A DNA stretch of 64,000 nucleotides from Diphasiastrum complanatum. Taxonomy: Eukaryota > Streptophyta > Lycopodiopsida > Lycopodiales > Lycopodiaceae. Every line of letters starts with the position of its first letter. Position 1 is the stretch's first letter. The stretch spans positions 42,105,449 through 42,169,448 of the forward strand of contig CM055109.1 of assembly GCA_029204225.1 (NCBI GenBank), in the 5' to 3' direction. Shown here piece by piece: positions 45,110 through 62,200 of the stretch. Under the pieces are notes generated by a model. It did not search any database. It had not been told where the DNA came from and saw only the letters and a list, made by a program, of their open reading frames with translations. A program made the position numbers and the translations under genes.

Positions 45110-45770
45110 ACCACAAATCTCTCTCTTCCCTCCCCCTTCTCGCTTCCTTCCTTCCCTTCTCCTTGCTCCTTCACCTCCTGCTGCCCTGCCTACATCCCTT
45201 CCACCCTTGCCTACAGCTCCACTTTCTCCCCCCCTTCTAGCTCCTTGTTCCTCCGCCTTTCCCTGCCTCGCTCCCTCCACCTCTCGTTCGCTCTCTCCCT
45301 CCCTCGCTTGCTATTCCCCCCTCCCCTTTCTCCCTCCCTACTCCTTTGCTCCTTCCCCCATCTCCTTTGTTCACTGCTTCTGCCTGCTGCTCATCCCTGC
45401 TCGCTCCATCTCCTCCATAGCCTGTCTGCCTGCTTGCCTGTATGCTCCGTTCGCTCTCCTCTATAGTCTGCCTGCCTGCTCCGCTTTCTCCCCTCGCTCT
45501 CGGCTCTCCCTGCTCCCCTCTCTCCTCTGCTCTCTCGCCTGCTGCTCACCAGCCCCCCTTCACTCTCGTTCACTCCTCACTCGATCCACCTCCCTTCCAT
45601 CCTCCTCCGCTCACCTCCCTGCTCGTTCCTCCCTTTCATTTTCTCCTTCTACTCCTCCGCCCCCTTCCTCACTTGCTACCTACCTATTTCGATCCCTTTC
45701 TTCCCTCGCTTGTCTACTCCGCTCCCTCTCTTCCCTTACTGCCGCACTCTAGGGAACCGACATCCCAAAC
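45110..45770 (+). repeat. ~660 bp polypyrimidine tract
   Basis: The plus strand is overwhelmingly C and T (CCCTCCCCC, CTCGCTCCCTCC and similar), not a simple repeat. It lies between the 5' LTR fragment and the gag remnant of the same presumed element, i.e. in its leader. The 227-residue Pro/Ser/Leu frame is a composition artefact. Confidence 0.85.
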
Positions 45771-46149
45771 TGCGCTCTCCATTCTCCTGCGTATACCATT
45801 CCTTCTCTTATCCTCACCTCTTAATTTTTTTATAATTTTAGTTATTTTTCTTCTCTTTTTATGTTATCTTTGAGGCCTTTTTCGGAGTTCTATTATTCAT
45901 TTCATTTTTTATCTACTATGTTTTTTAAACCTTAATTTTGATGATCTAGTTACCCTCGCTATTTTTTTACCGTAGTTTCTTTATAAAAAACAAAAACAAA
46001 AAAAAACAAACAACAAACTTTTGTAAAGGCCTCTGAAGTTCCATCTTAGTCTCACTAAGACAAGGACACAGAGAAATCTACAACAATTTGTTGTCAAAAA
46101 AAAAAAAACTTTTGTAGAGGCCTCTAAAGTTCCATCTCGTTGAGACCAG

Positions 46150-46667
46150 GACACAGACAGTCAAGAGCATCAAGCAAGCACGTCATATCCACATTATGAT
46201 TTGGGAGAGTCCATGACATTGGGACCATTGCGCCGATCTATGAGGATCCATTATATCTGCAAGATTTATCTTGAGATCCTCCGCTGGCATACATCGACTA
46301 CCCAATTGTCAATGAACAAGCTTATCCGAAATGGCCACTAGACCCTTATAGGTATTATTGAAAATCTAGCAAGTCCAAGCTCTTGCTGATCGCCATCATC
46401 CAATAAAACCTCAGGTTTTACGTAAGCGAATTTTATCCACGCTTTTCCTGAAGCACCCATGTCCCAGCAATAAAAGAACCAACAACAGCGCCCCTTCACG
46501 ACAGTTGCAGCCTAGTGCCGAGGGACCGACACTACTTTGGGCCGTGGACCCTATTGTGGTATTTCCTGTACAATAATGAGCAAGTGGGTCCCACCACTTG
46601 AAATATTGTTGGCCAAGCCTTACCTAGTAGGCCCCGCCACAGTATAGTGTACAGTTAGAATAATAAG
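46150..46667 (+). pseudogene. gag C-terminus and 3' UTR, copy 2 of the gag-only family
   Basis: Plus-strand homologue of the minus-strand gag end at 9890-10130. It reads HQASTSYPHYDLGESMTL, then shifts frame (YLEILRWHTSTTQLSMNK in the wrong frame). The non-coding part with CAGCGCCCCTTCACGACAGTTGCAG and AAGTGGGTCCCACC then matches 9660-9830 in inverse orientation. No RT or integrase follows before the LTR. Confidence 0.7.
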
Positions 46668-47422
<755 letters not shown>

Positions 47423-47425
<3 letters not shown>

Positions 47426-48254
47426 CTCTTATGATTTCTGCCTATCCAAAAACTGCCAAGTTCCTTTTGTTTCTGCTAGAATCATTGAGTATAAATCCAC
47501 TCTTACTTTTTACAAGCTCTGGAGTCTCCCTTCTGTTAATTTCCTTGCACCTATACTTATTGACCTTTGGATTCTGATGAGTCATCTGACAGCAAAAGAA
47601 ATAGATGTCTGCATATTGGCCGCTCTACACAAAAATTCTTCACTTGAGATCTCCATTTCTTTTTATACCATTATTCGCATGAACAAATTTGAACCCTCTC
47701 GTTGCCTCTCTAAGCAAGTTTGGGCCAGGACCAGAGGACACTTTGAGACTGGCTTCAATAGAATGAACTTACACCAAGCCAGAATCTGAAACTGGAAAAG
47801 ACCCTTCTTCAAATGTAGATGTGCTGAAAAGTGTAAAAATAGCTCTTCCATCATTTGGTTTTATCATGCTATCTGCTTCAGTATGAATAACCTTGCCAAT
47901 TTTTTTCCTGGTGCTTCCCTCCAAAATCTGATTAACGCTTTTTTCATGTGGCTAATTAAACCTGCTAGGGATGTGGTAAAATCACATATTACTTTTATCT
48001 TTATTTACAAATACATGACTGATGCCTCTATTTTACTTGCCAAAGACTCCTCCGCCAAATTAATTGCACCTTTGGGAGATGCCAAAAATATCCGAGAAAT
48101 AGAGCACCTTTTGAAACATCCCAGTTTTTCTACCCTCCAAAACAAGTACTTCCAGAACTCAAACAAAAGGACAGGCTCTTTTAATTTGAACAATCCAAAC
48201 TCAGTCATTTTTGGTTCAGCAACCGAAAAAAAAAAACATGGCTCAGTTTTTTAA
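47423..48254 (+). pseudogene. Unassigned open frame with one stop
   Basis: One frame stays open for about 275 codons apart from a TGA at 47787, starting directly at the 3' LTR boundary. It reads YKSTLTFYKLWSLPSVNFLAP, then GASLQNLINAFFMWLIKP, ITFIFIYKYMTDASILLAKDSS and HLLKHPSFSTLQNKYFQNS. No family recognised. The LTR may have inserted into it. The minus strand over the same interval is also partly open, so orientation is not certain. Confidence 0.35.
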
Positions 48255-52667
<4,413 letters not shown>

Positions 52668-53641
52668 GTGATTTATACCTTCATAATTCACTGGGTAAGA
52701 AATGATTTATACCCTCATAATCCACTGGTAGATGCTCCTCCTAAATTTTTTGATGTACATAGTTTGTTAAGGTTCGTTGGGAATGGTCAGAATGGATTTC
52801 TTGGTTATTGTCAAGCAATGGATTCTCGAAGAATCCAAGCTGAGACATTGGCAAATACGGCAAACATTCATATCTTGAGTATGAATGACAATTTAAAGTC
52901 ATTGCATAGATAAATATGAAATTGGAGCAGGAGATAAATGGTTTGAAAATAGAGCTTGCCAGTTCTATTGCGAAAATTGATGAATTGCAATCTTCAATCA
53001 GTATATTTCAGAGGATAGTATATGGCTTACATCGAAAGCTTAGAGCCTCGATGGATCAGCAAGCACAAAATGAAAACACTAAGAGACACAAACTAGAAGC
53101 TTTGGCACCAGGTGGTGGTGCTAGAAAAAGACGTATGAGGGACACAAAAGAGTTCTTGCAAAAGACGGTTGGAAAAGATTTTATTGCCAAAAAATATATG
53201 AAATGTTTTTTGAAGGGTAAAGATTTGATGAAGATTGTGGAAGATGAAACAAGTGATACAATTTGCTTGAGAATTGAACTAGTCGACAAGTTCAAGCCAA
53301 ATCCAAATGTTAAAGAGATGGTGTACGCATGTGACCAAGGAGGTGTGAGTCACAAGGGGTATAGAGCTTTGAATAAGTATATGAAACGCTCTGACAAAAA
53401 TGGGTTAAAATGCCATCAAATAATACCTACTTATAAACTTGTTGAATCCGAAAAACGAGAATGCAATTCGATTTTGCTCTCTGAATTAGGAGAGTTTCAA
53501 CATATTGAGGATTCTTTTATAGTAACCAATAAGAAGAAAGGACCTCCGACATGTTTTCATTATCATCAAGGCAACAATATATTCTTAGATTTGAAAAAGG
53601 TCCAAGCGATGATGATCTGACATTACGAAGTTAAAACAAAT

Positions 53642-53729
53642 GGTAAGAACATTTATTGTGGATTTCGGTTTTCAATTGTATGCTTTTCTTCAACTAATAT
53701 GTTTTTGTAATGAAATTTTTGTTTTACAG
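53642..53729 (+). other. Intron in the transposase-like gene
   Basis: AAATG|GTAAGAAC to TTTTGTTTTACAG|ATTGCGG, 88 bp, AT-rich with a good pyrimidine tract. Removal joins HYEVKTN to DCGGKVIFVIKLDE in one frame, which supports splicing. Confidence 0.7.
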
Positions 53730-54726
53730 ATTGCGGAGGTAAAGTTATATTTGTTATTAAGTTGGACGAAGCAGCAATCGTAAAAGGGCGTAAACTTGAG
53801 CGTGTCACAATCACCTTGATGAATCGTGAATTGCAACAGTTTGGCAGAAGTTATTGTAAAGAATTTAGCGTGCAATCCAAAAATCACATATGGTGGATAG
53901 TTGCATTTGAAGTTCCTAAGGAGTCTCACGACATACTGGAGTGGCTATTTGAAAAATGTAGTATATCTAAGATAATACATGCACAAAATGAAAGCAAATT
54001 GCTCAATGTTGAAGAAGAAAGCTTTGTTGTAGAATGACACCTAGCTGCTGATTTGAAGACCTTGAAATGTATGTACGGTTGTGGTCTCGGTGCAAATGCA
54101 AAGAATTTTTGTATATATTGTATGTTTGAATCCGGGCGAAACAAAAGTATTTTGAATTGCAACCGTCGTCTTGCACCAAATAGGCACAATCTAGACAAAG
54201 CTTGGAATCCTGTGTTGAACATTCCTCTCGAAAGAGTCCATTTTTGCACAATGCATGGTGAATTACGAATACTGGACAAATTATTATTTTTACATTGTTG
54301 TTACGCATGGAACATGCAGCCCAAATCAAGAGCAGATGTTAGCATTAGAAATCTAGAGATAATTTTATCCGATATGGGATTGCATGGGGGCCACATGAGT
54401 CTTACCAAAGACGTTGAGATGAGTGGAAAAACGCAAGATGTTCCAGCAAAAGTTTCAATGGGTGGTGCAAAAGTGAGACACTTATTGTCAAATCATACTG
54501 CACGTGAAACTGGAAAAAAATATGTCAATGCACAAAAAATATTGGCTCAAATCCCCGCATGGCAAGTACATGTGCTAAGGTTTGGCAAGCATTTGATGCC
54601 TTGTCACAAACTATCAACAAAAAGATTGTGAGAGATGAAGATTTGGATAAATACGCAAGAGAAGTCAAAACATTTACTGAATTGATGATTGATGCATGGG
54701 GAGAAACACACATAACTCACTATATG

Positions 54727-54803
54727 GTATGTGTGTCTCATATTTTTTACTTTCGTATTTATGTATTTATAAAGATTAAACTAATACAAATTTTCTATGA
54801 ACA
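54727..54803 (+). other. Second intron in the transposase-like gene
   Basis: CACTATATG|GTATGTGTG to CTATGAACAG|CACATC, about 77 bp. Removal joins THITHYM to HIFYAHGPW in frame, restoring the PYMH-H-like motif of the family. Confidence 0.7.
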
Positions 54804-55402
54804 GCACATCTTCTATGCTCATGGACCTTGGTTTATGAAAACCTACCGATTAGCTATCTGGAATACGCAAGGCATGGAAAAGAGACATTACAGGACAAAG
54901 GCTGCATATTTCCAAAATTCATGCCATGGCGGAGGAAAGGGTCTTAGTAATGCATTGATTTAGATATTCCAATGGTTTTACAGAGGAGTTTTGAGCCAAG
55001 GACACTTTTAAAACACAAGAACTAAAGAGTTGAGTTCAATGATCTCCAATTCAAATTTAGTTAGAAAGACGGCATGGCAGTCCTCTAATGCTAAAACAAG
55101 GCATCCATTCCAAGCAAGCGGTCAGACTTACATCAGACTTAACCAACTGAAAGCTTCGTGGAGGATGTCTAGAGTCCGAGTTGAAAAGAGATGGATGTCG
55201 AGGACACCAATATCCAATGTTTTGGAAAACAATGCTAGAGAAGCTACGGAAACTAATGAGATGGAATAGAAGCAATTTATGTTGGATTGTAATTCAAATA
55301 TTCCTTTGTGATAAATATTACTGACGAATTGAATTGTTGTTATAAATAAAAATTGTTTTGTTTTGTTTTATAATAATATCTATTTTTGGAAACATGTCTC
55401 TC

Positions 55403-55742
55403 TATATAAGAGTGGGAGTTTTCATTTTGTTGTCACTTCTTGCTTTGTTGAAATTTCTTTCCTCGTAATTTAGCTTGTCTTGTTCAGTTAGACTACTAGT
55501 TTGCTGGTAAATTAGTGTTCTTAGTTGCATCACAATGTCGTTCTCTAAAATAGAGTTGGCCAATCTACTAGCCCCCACAGTTAGATCATATGTTCACCGG
55601 TAGAATAGACACGCTTGCCACTCTACGGGCTAATACGGATGCATTCACATATGTGAGTGAGTATATAGATGAGACTTTGAAGCCTTATGCCATACAAATT
55701 CCTGGCTCAACTGTCATGTGGATTCCATATAACTTGCTTGGA
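55403..55742 (+). promoter_or_regulatory. TATA box and start of an unidentified small ORF
   Basis: TATATAA at 55403-55409 is followed 126 bp later by an ATG (55535) reading MSFSKIELANLLAPTVRSYVHR and a stop. A +1 frame continues DTLATLRANTDAFTYVSEYIDETLKPYAIQIPGSTVMWIPYNLLG to 55742. It looks like the first exon of a decayed gene, but no family is recognised. Confidence 0.35.
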
Positions 55743-56386
55743 TAAGTTCAGAAAGATGATCTGATCGAACCTTTGCCACAACCAATCCAAATATGTGATA
55801 AACTTAGATTTGTTGCAGCAAAGCTTTGATCAGATCATCTTCTAAACATATCCAAATATGCCAAGACAAGGACAATACAGACCAAGGCAATGAAGACCAA
55901 AAATACAACCGATATATACGAGACATCAACAAGGACAAGCGTCGATTCAATATCCGATTGTAGTGGTCACTGGAGTTCAAGTGACTTAAGATCTCCCAAA
56001 TGGAGATAATGCATAACCTGTAGGAGACAATGAATCTTGTTATCGAAAACTCATATTATCCAGTTGCAATTACATTGTGTTTTGCACCATGGAAATGGAT
56101 ATCATAGAAATGAAAGAGCCTCATAGAAAAAGTGGTTCATATATTTTCAAAAATGATGTATACAAAAAATTGTATTACATAATACAAAATTCCATAGTTC
56201 ATAATTTATGGATCTTCAATTTCGATGGATGTTCCAATATCTTTGCATTTTATATACTCTTCCTACCTTACTCTGACCTGCACAAGAGAAATTGTTTTAG
56301 TTAATGTATTTTATGAAACTTATTCACTTAGAGATAGAAAAATAATAATAATTTTATATGGCATAATGTACCTTTACACCATTCAA

Positions 56387-57480
56387 TCAAAATTGATAGT
56401 ACTTAGGTACATCGAATTGCAACATGTCTGCTTTTGATTGAATGTGATTGAGACACCAATCTTCCTCGACCTCAAACATTGCAAGAATCATGTCATTTCT
56501 TTTCACTGTTATCTGAAGTTGCTCTTGAGGGTTTATGCCAAAATCTTGATCAAGTGGCTTCCAAACATTTTTGCATTTAATCCATCTTCTATAATACAGC
56601 AGCAAAGTGAGCATTTGTTTTTCGATATGATATCTAAATGTCATGGATGAGTAACATACTCTGCACTCAACTTGCTAATTTTGTTCTGTATCCCAACCAT
56701 CATCCAACAACTCGACGATTATTTCAACACTCAAGTCCTTACAAATAAACATTGTTTTCGTTCTCCGAACATTGCATTTGGAAAAAAAATCAACAAAAAT
56801 ATTAAAAGGTAGATACCAACTTAATCTATTATTCTTTGATCCAATGCTACATTTTAATATACTCTGAATATCAATATATAGTCTAGATGGAAAACTTTCT
56901 AAGATTGCTGTATCAGAAGAAATCCATTCCTCACTCGAAAAATTTGGTAGAGGATATGGCTCTAATCTACCAACTAAACCATTTTTATCATGAAAATAGA
57001 TGTGATCATAAAAGAAAACTCCTAACTCTAAAAGTGATTTTGGAGAACGACCTTTATATTGTAAAATACTGATATCCGAATGTAGGACATCGATTATTCC
57101 TGCAATCGTTGAACTGTCAACGAAATTTGATGGATACAAATCTGCAAAACCAACAAAAATATCACAAGAAAAATATAATTTTAAGAAAATGCTAACCTTA
57201 AAGAAATTAAATCTGAAAACTTACAATTGCATTTTCTTCTATCATTTGGATTCAAATCATGAATGTTGAGCTCATTGTGAAGATAAGCATGCTGAACTAA
57301 ACTTCCGTGATAGATTGACCGGCAGGTGATACTTTAAAATCCATTATCCTGCCTTTCCAAGGGCTTCTATATATGTTATCTGATCTTTTTCTTTTTTGAA
57401 ATGAGCCTTTTGCAAAGGGATGCATCAAGATCCATTGATATTTTTGATATATTCCTGGTATCCATTGATCTTCAGCATTC
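56387..57480 (-). pseudogene. Unidentified minus-strand gene with an intron
   Basis: Reading from right to left: EDQWIPGIYQKYQWILMHPF, KRSDNIYRSPWKGRIMDFKVSPAGQSITEV; a frameshift near 57300; VQHAYLHNELNIHDLNPNDRRKCN. A GT-AG intron (about 57224-57143, TGCAATT|GTAAGT to TTTTGCAG|ATTTG) joins this to YPSNFVDSSTIAGIIDVL...VELLDDGWDTEQN, which ends at 56675. A further frame (56644-56387) reads NPQEQLQITVKRNDMILAMFEVEEDWCL. Aromatic-rich and globular, with no known motif. It converges on the transposase-like gene and could be a second gene of the same mobile element. Confidence 0.4.
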
Positions 57481-57572
57481 TTTTCATTACAAATATTGAT
57501 TGCATCAATGGATTAGCCATATTGTGTTGTCTAAAAAAATCACTGCTTAGATATCAGTAGTGATACTCTGTG

Positions 57573-57585
57573 TGCTCTGATACTA
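57573..57585 (-). promoter_or_regulatory. Primer binding site, initiator-Met tRNA type
   Basis: The minus strand reads TAGTATCAGAGCA immediately after the LTR end, one mismatch from the common copia PBS TGGTATCAGAGC (G to A). It marks 57586-58330 as a 5' LTR of a minus-strand copia. Confidence 0.75.
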
Positions 57586-58330
57586 TGTCGCGAAACGGTT
57601 TTCGCTTCGTTGTCACGAACGATTTTGTTTCTTTTGAATCTTTCTTTTGTGCGGAATCTTCAGAAGAACCTAGACACGCGACTACACATCAAAGACTAGA
57701 TTTCATTCTAGCAATAAAGTCAGTGTAAGACAAGGAGATGCACAAATAATAGAGCAACTGTATTATCAGTTTGATTTTTAGAGCGAGATCGTCAATGTCT
57801 CGCTCGTTGCTGGCCTGACACTCAGCCCTTTCATTGTGTTCTGCTCATTGACAGACTTTCATACAGCTAATTGTCTTTCTCTTTTTCTTTTTTGCTCTAC
57901 TCATGCACATACTCTGTGTTACAGTCTGCATTATGATCCAAAAATATAGTCTTTATCTCCACTGTGTGGAGTTTACAAGATAGCTAAATAGAGAATTACA
58001 AGAGTAGTTAATGCTAATCAACTAATCGGTTACTCTTCGTCATTGCTACCCGTTTCAGCTAGGCATCAAGTCTAAGAATCCAAGCCCGTTGAGTTTCCAG
58101 CTGACAATGCGAAAGATTTCCCTTCGTTTCTTTCGTTTCTTTCGTGTCTTTTTGTTTTGCTTCGCTTTGTGATTTTTGTGGTCCTGGAGGCATGTCTACA
58201 ATCCGCAAATGATTCACGAATCATTCATCCTTTGAGTCAAGGGACGTTGACTTTCACGAATTGTTCTCCGTTCGACCTTCGCTTCGTGTTTGTGTTGTGG
58301 CAAAGTTGTAGGAGTTCACCATTTTTGACA
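57586..58330 (-). mobile_element. Copia D 5' LTR (minus strand)
   Basis: 745 bp, starting TGTCAAAAATGGTGAACTCC (58330) and ending TTTCGCGACA (57586) next to the PBS. It matches the copia C LTR at 30066-30646. The internal region should lie to the left, but only about 45 bp can be ascribed to it before unrelated sequence, so the body was deleted or displaced. Confidence 0.8.
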
Positions 58331-58499
58331 CCATCAGCAAGATCGACAGCCAAGGTGACAAAACCAAAGATGACAACGACAAGGCTAAGAAGGCAGATGG
58401 GCAATCCAAAGAAACACAATTGGAAGAAGTACCCCAATCATGACAAAGATCCTTCAGAAAAGAGAAGCACAAACATTCAAAAATCAGTTTCATTTTTCA

Positions 58500-59226
58500 A
58501 CTAGCCTCTTGCCATACATATACATCCATCCTCATGCCTATCGTTGTAAAAATTACAGCAAACAAGGATCCGAAAACACTTGAAATGATGAGGGAAACAA
58601 TAGATTATGATTTCATAAGATTAGCACAAGTTGAACCATCAAAATCCATCAAAAATCTATGCTTGAACCTCACTAAATGGCCCAAATCCTTGAAGAAGGC
58701 TTCACACGTGTGAAAGTACGGCCTCCCACAGTCTGAGTACTGTACACCAGACCTACATTCAATCCTATAATCATTAGTAATCACAAGTACTCAAACAATT
58801 ATGAACATAGAGAGCAATTGCACCATTATGAGAGAAAAAACATGAAATTGCTTGATTGATTTTGGTGAGATATCATCACCTATATATACATGATCCATCA
58901 CGGTTTTGGGCAGGTATGAGTAGCCCTAAACCTATCCCTAATGCTAATTTTGGTGGATCTTTCATCCCTACCAAGTTAGGGTTAAAATCTTGGAGATCCC
59001 TCAACAATGCAAAAATTACCAAAAATAGCTCCTATTTTTTCTCCCCTGTATCTAAGCATAATTTGGACTCATTCCAAAGGTTCTAACACTTAGGTCTACT
59101 TGAGAACATCCTTATGAATGGAATCCTATGCTATTTGGCATGTGTGACAAGCCACATCATGACCATTTAACTATTTACAAGTCATATGACCAAAACTAGT
59201 CAAGCTAGAATTGTGAATTTTTAACA
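58500..59226 (-). mobile_element. Copia F 3' LTR (left edge not found)
   Basis: On the minus strand it begins TGTTAAAAATTCACAATTC at 59226, preceded by the polypurine tract GTGAGGAGGAG (59227-59237). It contains a perfect 14-bp palindrome TTCACACGTGTGAA at 58701-58714. The left boundary is arbitrary here. Confidence 0.65.
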
Positions 59227-59240
59227 CTCCTCCTCACTAT

Positions 59241-62200
59241 CTAGCTTGGTTCAATAATTGCTTTACTAATCACTCCAAGTGATGATCTAAACTTCATAAA
59301 AGGTGTATTTTGAAGTGGTTTAGTAAGTAGATCAGCTACACATTTATTGCTTGGAACATGCTCCAAAGCAATCTCCTTGGCTTGCACCATTTCTATCACA
59401 AAGTGATGGCATATCTCAATGTGCTTAGATCTTGCATGGAAGATTGGGTTAGATGCAAGGTGTTGGGCTGATATATTGTCATTGTAGATGATTGGTGCCT
59501 CCTCTGAATCCATGATCTTTAGTTCCACCAATAATCTCTTGATCCAAATTACCTCCTTTGTAGTGGTTGTCAAAGCTTTGTACTCGGCCTCAGTTGAAGA
59601 TAGAGATATAGTTTCTTGCTTTTTTGAAAGCCATGAAACCACACCTTCTCCTATGAAAGTTGAATAGGCACTTGTTGATTTCCTATCCCTCTTGTCCCCT
59701 ACAAAATCTGAATCACTAAATGCATGAAGGTTAATCACATCTCCTCTATATAGAATCCCAAAATCCAATGTACCCGAGATGTATCTTAGAATCCTCTTAG
59801 CCTTTTTCCAATGGATATTCAATGGCTTTTGCATGGATTGGCTCAACCTACATACACTAAAGCTAAGATCTGGTCTAGCTATAGTGATCCACATTAAGGA
59901 ACCTATAAGTTGCCTAAACAAAGTGATGTCCATAAAGGATCTTTCATCATCTTCATTTGGCACTTTTACATCTTGCTCCATTGGTGTGTCAACACTTTTG
60001 CATACTTCCATCTTAAACTTCTTCAAAAGACTTTGAGCATAGTTTACTTGACTTATAAAGATAAAATCAGACCCTCTAAGTACTTCTATGCCTAAGATGA
60101 AGTGAAGACACCCTAGATCTACCATCTTGAACTCTAAGGATAGATCTATCTTGATTTTTTCAATACCATCAACACTATTTCCACTAATGATGATGTCATC
60201 TACATAAATGAGTAAAAGTACAATACCAACATCATCAAACTTAATGTAAAGAGTGGGATCATATTCACTTTGAGCAAAAGAAAGTGAAATAAGATAGCAA
60301 TGTAGTCTTGAATTCCAAGATCTCGAGGCTTGCTTCAAGCCATAGATGCTTCTTTGGAGATGGCATACTTTGTTCTCCATTCCATGCTTGATGAACCCTT
60401 GTGGCTGCTCCATATAGATATCATCTTCCAAAAAACCATTCAATAAAGCATTAGAGACATCCATTTGACATAGAATCCATCCAAAATGTGATGCAAGTGC
60501 AATGATTAGTCTTATTGTGACCATCTTGGCCACGGGTGCAAAAGTTTCCTCATAGTCTATCCCTCTCTCTTGAACATAACCTTTTGCAACTAATCTTGCT
60601 TTATGTTTGTTAACACTCCCATTTGCATTAAACTTAAGCTTGAAGACCCACTTGCATCCTATTACATTCCTTTGAGGTCTCTCAACAAGCAACCAAGTTT
60701 CATTCTTAATCAAGGCATCATACTCATCCATCATAGCTTTATACCATTCTTTGGAGTTCAATGCATCTTCAACATTAGACGGTTCTTCAAAACTAGATAA
60801 AGCATAAGAAGTGGATGAGATACCCTCAACTTGCTGTCCTTTGCCTTGATATGTGAGCCTTGATGGCTCCACTTTTGCCCTTGAAGATCTCCTTGGTGTG
60901 ATAGGTGGGTTTGGTGCTTGCTCCTCCATGAGCTCCTCCTCAAAACCAAGATCTTGCTCTTCGGCCATCTTCTTCTTGATTGTTGGAGCACTTGAGCCTT
61001 CTCCAAGCATATGCATATGATGTTCATCAAAGATGACATCCCTTGAAACAACAAATTTGTTCAAGGATGGGAGATAGACTTTGTAGCCCTTGCTTGAGCT
61101 TGCATATCCAAGCATGATCCCTCTTGTGGAAGATGGATCCTCCTTGGTTCTTGTTTCCAATGACACGTGCACATAACATATACACCCAAAAACTTTCAAG
61201 TGATTAAGATTGGGTTTCTTTCCATACAACATCTCATAAGGAGTTTTGCCTTCAATTGCTTTGCAAGACACCCTATTCATCAAGTAGTTTGCACATACAA
61301 GAGACTCACCCCAAAAGGATTTGGGCAAACAAGCATCTAATCTTAAAGCCTTAGAACATTCACATAATGTTCTATTCCTTCTTTCAGCAACTCCATTTTG
61401 TTGAGGAGTGTAAGGACAAGAAGTCTCTTTCTTGATCCCTTCCTCCTCACAAAAGGCCTTGAACTCATTGGAGATGAATTCTCCACCATTGTCACTTCTA
61501 AGAATCTTGATGCTATGATTATGATGCTTTTTCACAAACAACTTGAACTTTACAAAAGTATCAAATACTTGAGACTTGAAGGAAAGTAAGAACACCCAAC
61601 AATATTTTGAGTAGTCATCAATGAGGGTTAAAAACATGGATGAACCTCCATTAGATTTGGTGCTAGCAATGTGCACATCCGAGTGTATGAGTTCAAGAGG
61701 ATGAGATGACTTTGTGATGGAGTTAGGAAACACCTTCTTATGTGCCTTGGATAAGGCACAAGCTTCACAAACCTTGTCTTTCTTCCCAATAGACCTTGGT
61801 AGGCCTAAAGCATACTCCTCCATGATCATAGCCTCCATGGAACCCGAGTTGACATGTCCAAGTCTTTTGTGCCATAAAGTAAAGGTAGATATCTTGCTCT
61901 TCTCGGCCAACATGACAATATTAGTATCCACAAATGCATCCAGCTTATAAATTTTGCCAGGTCTAGTGCCCTTAGCCACTATCTTACCCTTCTTCTTGAT
62001 GAAACATTCATTTGAAGCAAAGTCAACATTGAAACCATTGTCTACCATTTGGCCAACACTTAGTAGATTCTTTGTTATTGTAGGAATGTACAAAACACCT
62101 TCTATGTTGATCTTTTTGGAAGATCCTAAGCAAAGGGTAATGCTACCAACTCCTTCAATCTTACAAGCTTCATCATTTGCTGTATAGATAGACTTTATAG

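Larger units (their letters stand above)
52668..55269 (+). pseudogene. Intron-containing transposase-like gene, broken
   Basis: Blocks in order: a leader (52668-52913); a coiled coil (MKLEQEINGLKIELASSIAKI) with a basic patch GARKRRMRD; VYACDQGGVSHKGYRALNKYM; IFVIKLDEAAIVKGRKLERVTITLMN; LAADLKTLKCMYGCGLGAN with FCIYCMFESGR; IPLERVHFCTMHGELRILDKLL; and ITHYM joined to HIFYAHGPWFMKTYRLAIWNTQGMEKRHYR...YFQNSCHGGG. Two GT-AG introns fit (53642-53729; about 54727-54803). From memory this order (Asp block, GG/AAD-LK, CxxC, H...L..L, PYMH..H..., QGxEK) matches a widespread, unnamed transposase-like family common in invertebrates. Stops at 53618, 54036 and 54961 and frameshifts near 54560 and 55010 disable it. 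Confidence 0.55.

Noticed and set aside
45069-45752. 227-residue Pro/Ser/Leu-rich ORF
   Set aside because: It is open in several frames only because the polypyrimidine strand lacks stop codons; no domain.
58157-58504. 115-residue plus-strand ORF
   Set aside because: Antisense to the copia D LTR for most of its length.
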